Positions 58,461 to 64,000 of a stretch of 64,000 bases of DNA are shown here, piece by piece. How positions within the stretch are numbered: the stretch's first letter is position 1; each line of letters begins with the position of its first letter. The notes beneath the pieces are model-generated. The model did not search any database. It saw nothing but the letters and a program-made list of their open reading frames with translations, and had not been told where the DNA came from. Made by a program: the position numbers and the translations under genes. This stretch comes from Pilatotrama ljubarskyi. Taxonomy: Eukaryota; Basidiomycota; Agaricomycetes; Polyporales; Polyporaceae. The DNA is taken from the NCBI GenBank assembly GCA_022385805.1, contig MU277743.1:1-64000 (forward strand), read 5' to 3'.

Positions 58461-60065
58461 ATGGCCACCGAGTTCGAGGATGTCTTGACGAACCAGCCTG
58501 TTGTGATCGACAACGTTCGTGGGCCTGTACCTCTCAATCTCCTTGTGCTCTTGGCTGAAGGACGGGTCTGGGATACAGGGGTCTGGCACAATCAAGGCCG
58601 GATTCGCAGGACAAGACCACCCAAAGTGTTTCTTCCCGTCTTTGTGCGTCTTCACGGTTAGCGGTATACTGTGACGCGTCTGTTCCGGTGCTGAACAAAA
58701 GCTATCAACCTCTGAACAGTGTGGGTAGGCCAAAGCATGTCCGTGTGATGGCTGGAGCGCTGGAGGGGGACGTCTTCATTGGGCGTAAGGCGCAAGAGGC
58801 TCGTGGACTGCTGAAGATCAAGTACCCGATGGAACATGGGATCGTGACGGACTGGGACGACATGGAACGAATATGGAGTTGGGTGTATGCGGAGGAACTA
58901 GGAACGCTGAGCGAAGAGGTATGTTCTGCATACCTTACAGTAATGCCAAAGTCGTGAATGCTGAAGTGATCCGCAATGTGTAGCACCCAGTATTGCTAAC
59001 CGAAGCACCACTGAATCCTCGCCAAAATCGCGACGTCGCCGCGCAGATATTCTTCGACACATTCAACGTTCCCGCCCTGTATATCTCCGTTCAAGCTGTA
59101 CTGTCACTGTGAGTGGGCTTCTCTGACCGTAAGTCGCCCACGGCTCAGCTGTCCACATGCAGATATTCTTCTGGTCGAACAACAGGAATCGTCCTCGACT
59201 CGGGCGATGGGGTCACGCATGCCGTTCCAGTGTTCGAAGGTTTCTCCATGCCCCATGCGATTCGTCGAGTAGACGTTGCTGGCCGGTAAGACGAGCGCCG
59301 GCGCAGGACCTAGGCAGACTCTGACAAACAACATCAGGGACGTCACGGACCATTTACAACTCCTCCTTAGGAAGGCTGGTCACCACCTCCACACCACAGC
59401 CGAGCGGGAAGTTGTGCGGACAATCAAGGAGAAGTGCTGCTATGTCGCTCTCAATCCGGCAAAGGAGGAGAAAGACTCGCTCGGCCGTAGTGAGGAGTTC
59501 CGCCTACCAGACGGCAACACCGTGCAGGTGAGTGCAGCCGTTTCTCTTCAACCTGCCGACCCCTGATATCTATCACAGCTGGGTCCGGAACGATTCCGTG
59601 CGCCGGAGATCCTGTTCAACCCAGAGCTGATCGGGCAAGAATATGCTGGTGTGCACCAAGTCGTCGTCGACTCTATCAACAGAGTCGACCTGGACCTACG
59701 CAAGAGTCTGTTCTCCAACATCGTTCTCAGCGGAGGCAGCACTTTGTGCAGAGGTCTGTATTCCCTTTCGCTAAATCTGAGGCCCTGCTCACGGCTCACG
59801 ATGATGTAGGATTCGGCGATCGCCTGCTCAACGAGGTCAAGAAGCTAACGCTGAAGGACATCAAGATCAAGATATATGCTCCTCCCGAACGCAAATACTC
59901 TACGTGGATAGGAGGCTCCATCTTGGCTGGTCTCAACACGTTCAAGAAGGTACGCCCAAATGTTTGTTGTTCCACCGTGTTCTGACATTCGGCGTGCAGA
60001 TGTGGGTATCAGCGGAAGAGTACCAAGAGGATCCGGACATCATCCACAAGAAGCTGGGTTTCTGA
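58461..60065 (+). CDS. ARP1: Actin-related protein 1 (centractin), dynactin filament subunit
   Basis: Starts [18 protein letters not shown] and ends [11 protein letters not shown]. All actin-fold nucleotide loops are present: [24 protein letters not shown] and [29 protein letters not shown] and [18 protein letters not shown] distinguish it as ARP1 rather than actin. So does the end, [19 protein letters not shown]1 forms the short filament of dynactin that links dynein to cargo and is needed for nuclear movement in fungi. The second exon GSGTIK is joined to the first by an intron with a GTTCGT donor. About eight exons. Confidence 0.95.
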
Positions 60066-60364
60066 ATGGGTGCTCTGGTGTTTTCAGTGGTTTCGTGTGT
60101 AGACCATATACTGTCCTAGCTATGATACCCCGCCATGTAGTGTGCGCTCCTAATATGACCTTGCATGATTTGACAGCACACTCGGGACATTCGGTGTAAG
60201 GCTCGGTCGCTCCACCGTTCAAGAGAAAGTGATATCCGCGTATGCATAATGATCATAAATGGAGGGTTGAAAAGTGCATACGCAATAGGATACAGCTGCG
60301 AGGTGTGGTGGGAACATGCGATGCGATACGAGAGAGCCCAAGAATGATACAGAGTGCCCAACCA

Positions 60365-61071
60365 CTACTTGCCCTTCTTCGGAGGCTCGGCGGCCTTGGC
60401 CTTTTTGGTGCCACGGAACTGTAGGAGCATAGGTCAACACACTATGCGGACGAGAGGAGGGGGCGACTCTTACCTTCTTCGCACGGTTCTTGCGCTCCTT
60501 GCGAAGCTTGCGGTTGGTCTTGGGTGGTGCAACCATGAGGCCAGACTGGAAAGCGGTCAGAGAACAGATACGTAGGTCAGCAACAGGCGTACGCACCCGA
60601 ATCAACCGGTGCTTGGGCTCGAACTTCTTCTGCGACGCCTCGTCATCGTAGATCAAGCCGAAGCCCGTGCTCCGTCCACCACCAAAGATCGTCCTGAGGC
60701 CGAAGGTGACAACGCGCTCCTTGTCGGTCTTGTAGATCGCCGCGAGCCGCTCCGAGAGCTCCGCCTTGGAGACGTTCGGGCGGTTGGGGTGAAGGACGTC
60801 GACGATGAACTGACGGCGCGCCAGCAGGCGGTTCGTGATGAATTTCCGGGTGCGGATGGTCACCGGTGCTGAGTTGTCGGCCTGCATGGTGGGAGGGAAG
60901 AGAGGGAGGAAGGAAGCGTCAGCAGTTGGTCGTCCGAATGGTCAATCCACCGCCAGACTACATCCGCCCGCCAGACCATCCATCCAGCCCTGTCCGGCCA
61001 TCCGTTCGCTCTGATTCCTCTCCCAATGCTCCTCAAGACATCCAGCAGTACGATGGGACAGCACTCACCAT
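60365..61071 (-). CDS. RPS24: 40S ribosomal protein eS24 (S24)
   Basis: The body [20 protein letters not shown], then [40 protein letters not shown] and KKFEPKHRL are exact eS24 blocks. It ends [11 protein letters not shown]. An ATG sits at 61071, immediately followed by a GTGAGT donor. A matching acceptor (CAG) lies before GCC GAC, giving MADNSAPV with an intron of 187 nt (60882-61068). This makes the first exon just the start codon, a layout known for ribosomal protein genes. The alternative is the in-frame ATG at 60887 (MQADNS). Two further introns occur, one before GLMVAPP and one before FRGTKK. Confidence 0.95.
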
Positions 61072-61385
61072 GGTTAGTACACCCGGTTTTTGTCGTTTAC
61101 CTTGATGTTGCGGGCCCGCTGAAGTTTGCCAGTGCCTCCGGTGTCGCTGACCAAACACGGCAATACACCCGATCGCCCAGCGAGGACCGCGCCAAACAGA
61201 GGCAAATAGGCGCTTGTAGCGCTTGGCGCCTATTAGTTGCCTCTGCGGGGTGGCACCGGTCCGTCTCCAACTTGGAACTCGGCGGTGAGCACTCTGGCCC
61301 GAGGACTACATATAACATACGCCCCGCTGTTAACTGCTCTGTATTTTATTCTTCTGGACTATTTGCATTGTCGCGCGTCGTCACT
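61072..61385. promoter_or_regulatory. Divergent promoter with a 49-nt inverted repeat
   Basis: About 310 bases between the eS24 start and the DUF4870-like start. It contains the long inverted repeat at 61197-61245 (separate entry) and a TATA-like ACATATAAC at 61308-61318 that could serve the plus-strand gene. Confidence 0.5.
61197..61245. repeat. Long perfect inverted repeat with a 3-nt bulge
   Basis: Left arm CAGAGGCAA then ATAGGCGC (61197-61213). Right arm GCGCCTAT (61226-61233), a 3-nt bulge TAG, then TTGCCTCTG (61237-61245). That is 17 paired bases, with a 12-nt loop that itself contains AGCGCT. It could be a protein-binding palindrome, a hairpin-forming element or a transposon footprint. 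Confidence 0.9.
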
Positions 61386-62178
61386 ATGGGATCCAACAAT
61401 ACCTCACATTTCGCGTCCTTCGCCGCCTACGTGAGCATTGTCCTCTACACCGGCAACTGTACGGTTTGCTAAAGGTCTCCAACGCATCGGCTCAGACACC
61501 TCCCCCGGACGACCCATCCTATGTGGCAACCACGTCAAAGAATACCTCGCGCGCCTGGTTTCCTTCACAACAGCCCGCCTCCTACCAGTCTGGCGGTATA
61601 CCCACCTTCAACACCTCGCAGGCCGGAGGACTCGGCGCAGTCGAGGATGCGGAAGCCGAAAGTGCAAGTAGTTTGTGGGAGACGCGGTATGGATTCAGAG
61701 TCGATCTACTGGCAGCCTTCGCATATTTGCTAGGACCGCTCTCCGGTGTGTTCACACTGTAGATGATGAACCGCACGCCCCTCATCACGCTTTGCGACAC
61801 AGCTCTCATACTCCTGATTGTGGAAACACACAACGACTTCGTGCGCTTTCATGGTGCGTGCTTATCCCTACCGGATCTCGTTGCAATACTGACAAGTACC
61901 ACAGCGTACCAATCTGCCTTGCTCACCACCCCTCTTGCCATCCTGCGTATCCTGGCTTCTCTTCTTCAATTCCCCCCGTTTCTCCGCACTGTGCTCACGC
62001 TTCTGCTTGTGATACCGGCTCTCTACATGGCGTAAGTGTTTGGAAAGTTCTTAAAGATTTGCACTCATTGAGCCTGAGCAGATGGCAAGCGTATACCGAT
62101 GCAGCTCGGAATGGCCTTGTACGCTTCCAGGTACCTTTTATCGGACCTCTGGCAGAACGATGGGTACTGGACGAGTAG
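61386..62178 (+). CDS. Tic20/DUF4870-like (UPF0132-type) membrane protein
   Basis: Exons begin at 61386 (MGSNNTSHFASFAAY) and close on VLDE at 62178. The N-terminal 85 residues are polar and disordered. Three membrane segments follow: VDLLAAFAYLLGPLSG and LILLIVETHNDFVRFHAYQSALL. The third is FLRTVLTLLLVIPALYMAW. The phrase YLLGPLSG plus FVRFHAYQSAL is the hallmark of the DUF4870/Tic20-like family of small membrane proteins found across bacteria and eukaryotes. The C terminus (RFQVPFIGPLAERWVL) is also conserved in the family. Role unknown. Confidence 0.82.
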
Positions 62179-62508
62179 CTTCCCTCTTGTCGTTCGTAGT
62201 TTCGCCACGGGTGTTTATGGCATCTGGCTATTGCTTATTATCGCAAATTAGTGCGAATGCCTGCATCACCTGTAGTATCACGACGCCGTATGCGGCCCCA
62301 GATACGCCTTCGATCGTGAGCCTGCTCAATCCGAGTCAATCGATGTGGGCAGCTAACCATGTGTGCATGCGGGTCCGTCCTGGATTGTTCTCGTACTTGC
62401 ACACGATGTCCTCAACATCATACAAAGATTGGATACATGACGATGATGAAATGCTGTTACATGGACATGGGAATCCGAATGTTAGACATCCTCTAGAGTG
62501 GCCAGCCC
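62179..62508. other. Convergent 3' intergenic region
   Basis: 330 bases between the stops of the DUF4870-like gene and the secreted-protein gene. No feature seen. Confidence 0.5.
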
Positions 62509-63418
62509 CTACAGTACCAGACATAACGATCCCAGCTGCACGCCGGAATTACACGCCGACGTTATCGCCTGCCCTATGAGAGCTACGATGAGAGGTCTGA
62601 CCGCGTTGATGAGAGCATCAGTGAGGTTCTCGACTGCATCCAAGACGTCGTCTAGAATGCACTTGATTTCGTAGACGACTGTATGCGAGCGTCAGTGCTA
62701 CGTCTCAAGGATGACTCGCCGGCATGATGCACTCACTTGGTCCCAGCTCCGGCCCGAAGACCGGAATGTTGTATACGAGGATGTCAATGGCCTTCAGGGT
62801 ATTCTTCGTCAAGTTCACCAGGTTTTTCAGCAGCGTCTCCAGCTCGTCAGTCCGGTCATAGTTCGCCAAGCCTTTGTCGGCGGCGAGTTGAGCCAGAAGA
62901 GCCTGAAAGCCAAGGAGACCGTCCTGGTAGGCAGCGACCTCAGAGACAGCCTGCTGATTGAAGTCCGGATCGTTCCCCTCTGTCCCCGAACGAGAAGCGT
63001 ACTCGTCTACAACACATGCTTAGCAAAAGGGGTGACCATCCAGGCATAAGCTTTACTTACTGATGACACGCGAATGATCGTTCATCTGGCTGTACATGTT
63101 GCCCAGAATGTTTATGTTGTCCAGGATAGATGTATCCACGTCATCGCGAGTTGCTAAAAACGGCTGCTTGGACGTGGTGTGTGACACAACCGCAACATCC
63201 TTGCGCCTAACCAGTGAGACATTTCCCGCCTGGGGAACGGTGGTGGTGTTGTTCCGAGACGGAGGCCGGGCAGCATAGTCCGCGAGATGAGGCATCAAGG
63301 GCATAGGCAGTGCTACAGGGCTAGCCAATGCGGCGAAGGGAGAGAACGAAGGGTCGACCAGCGAGACCAAGGCAGCTGCGTGGAGGCCCACGAAGACGGC
63401 ACGAGAGACGGCAGGCAT
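62509..63418 (-). CDS. Secreted protein of unknown function, helical repeat-like
   Basis: Starts MPAVSRAVFVGLHAAALVSL at 63418, a signal peptide, followed by a low-complexity Pro/Ala stretch. Conserved-looking helical blocks follow: SILDNINILGNMYSQMNDHS, EVAAYQDGLLGFQALLAQLAADKG and DELETLLKNLVNLTKNTLKAI. The last exon is VVYEIKCILDDVLDAVENLTDALINA, then GQAITSACNSGVQLGSLCLVL. Three exons close in phase. I recognise the pattern as one seen in secreted basidiomycete proteins but cannot give it a family name or function. Cysteines occur only near the C terminus. Confidence 0.72.
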
Positions 63419-64000
63419 AGTGGCTCCCGGAGGACAGGCGACAACTAGAGAACAGTAGCGGCTAGCGCTAGAGTACGAAGAGACCGTAGGATAGAGACGA
63501 TAAGCTAGAGATGAGAGGTACGGACGTCGAAGGCAAGACGCGTGGGGGTTGGTTTCGAACCTCTCCTCCCTCTTATACCTGCGCGACGCGAGAACCTTAT
63601 CCTGACAGTCTTCGCTGCGATTGGTCCCCGCGATCGCCGCGTACAGACCACGTGCTGGGAATTCGAACGCTCTGTTTAGGCGCCCGAAAGTCTCCCGTTC
63701 GGCTCCGGAGCACCCGGGCGTTGACGGTAACACCTGGTGACACCTGGTGAGTCGGGGTTCGTCAACAACACCGTGACCTGCGCTTGATGTCCGTTAGTGA
63801 CGCTTTCCGCTCAACTTGCACAGGGGGCGAGCGAATAGAGGCGGTGAGTCGCTTGTGCATGTAGAACAAAATATCCATTCCCCTAGAACTATGTTTGGCA
63901 ACATGTCCTACAAGATCAAACAACTCCCCACCTCCACGAAGTCAAGGCCCGAAACACGAAGATTAATAAATAAATGTGCGTGGGTGAGTGGGTGCATGCG
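63419..64000. promoter_or_regulatory. Promoter of the secreted-protein gene
   Basis: On the minus strand a TATA box (AGGTATAAGA, 63571-63580) lies about 155 bases upstream of the start codon. Further upstream are CCAAT (about 63621-63626), a CACGTG E-box (63650-63655) and a tandem pair of CACCTGGTGA (63731-63750). The last 250 bases of the window show no gene. Confidence 0.55.

Overview
The window is nuclear DNA of a basidiomycete fungus, most likely an Agaricomycete. It is GC-rich and gene-dense on both strands. Almost every gene is cut by many short GT-AG introns of about 45-75 nt, and the proteins are fungal: SUR7-like, MYG1, GPI2, APC4, DRS1, a stand-alone SRA-YDG protein and plant-cell-wall-type CAZymes. 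I see no transposase, rRNA, tRNA, CRISPR array or viral gene. Gene models were made by hand-splicing the translated frames. Where I give exon counts and protein lengths, I checked that the reading phase closes.

Layout. 0.3-1.3 kb: SUR7/PalI-like membrane protein. 2.5-9.3 kb: two tandem secreted polysaccharide lyase family 8 (PL8) enzymes; the second carries a mucin-like Ser/Thr stalk. 9.5-15.3 kb: ribosomal protein uS3, an amidase and a 3-ketoacyl-CoA thiolase. 16.3-19.4 kb: PL4 rhamnogalacturonan lyase. 19.8-25.7 kb: minus-strand SRA-YDG DNA-binding protein, CCCH zinc-finger protein and an unknown protein. 26-30.3 kb: small Ser/Thr-rich surface protein, MYG1 exonuclease and SurE-type phosphatase. 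30.5-32.4 kb: GH16 glucanase-like enzyme. 33.2-35.5 kb: divergent eL15 and MYND-finger genes. 35.7-39.3 kb: MFS transporter and MARVEL-like membrane protein. 40-44 kb: Ras GEF fused to a P-loop GTPase-like domain. 44.3-51.1 kb: DRS1 helicase and APC4. 51.8-53.4 kb: bZIP factor. 54.9-58.3 kb: GPI2, a tiny SVIP-like gene and a Cys-rich type I membrane protein, all minus. 58.5-62.2 kb: centractin (ARP1), eS24 and a Tic20/DUF4870-like membrane protein. 62.5-63.4 kb: secreted protein of unknown function.

Four extracellular carbohydrate-active genes (PL8, PL8, PL4, GH16) have predicted signal peptides, and three have a TATA-like box. This fits inducible saprotrophic enzymes scattered among housekeeping genes. 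The housekeeping genes cover translation (uS3, eL15, eS24), ribosome assembly (DRS1), cell cycle (APC4), dynein transport (ARP1) and GPI-anchor synthesis (GPI2).

The least explained structures are a run of small perfect hairpins between MYG1 and SurE (28518-28757), a 49-nt long-armed inverted repeat in the eS24/DUF4870 intergenic region (61197-61245), and a recurring GGCGCT/AGCGCC motif near ribosome-related genes. All three are sequence observations with unknown function.
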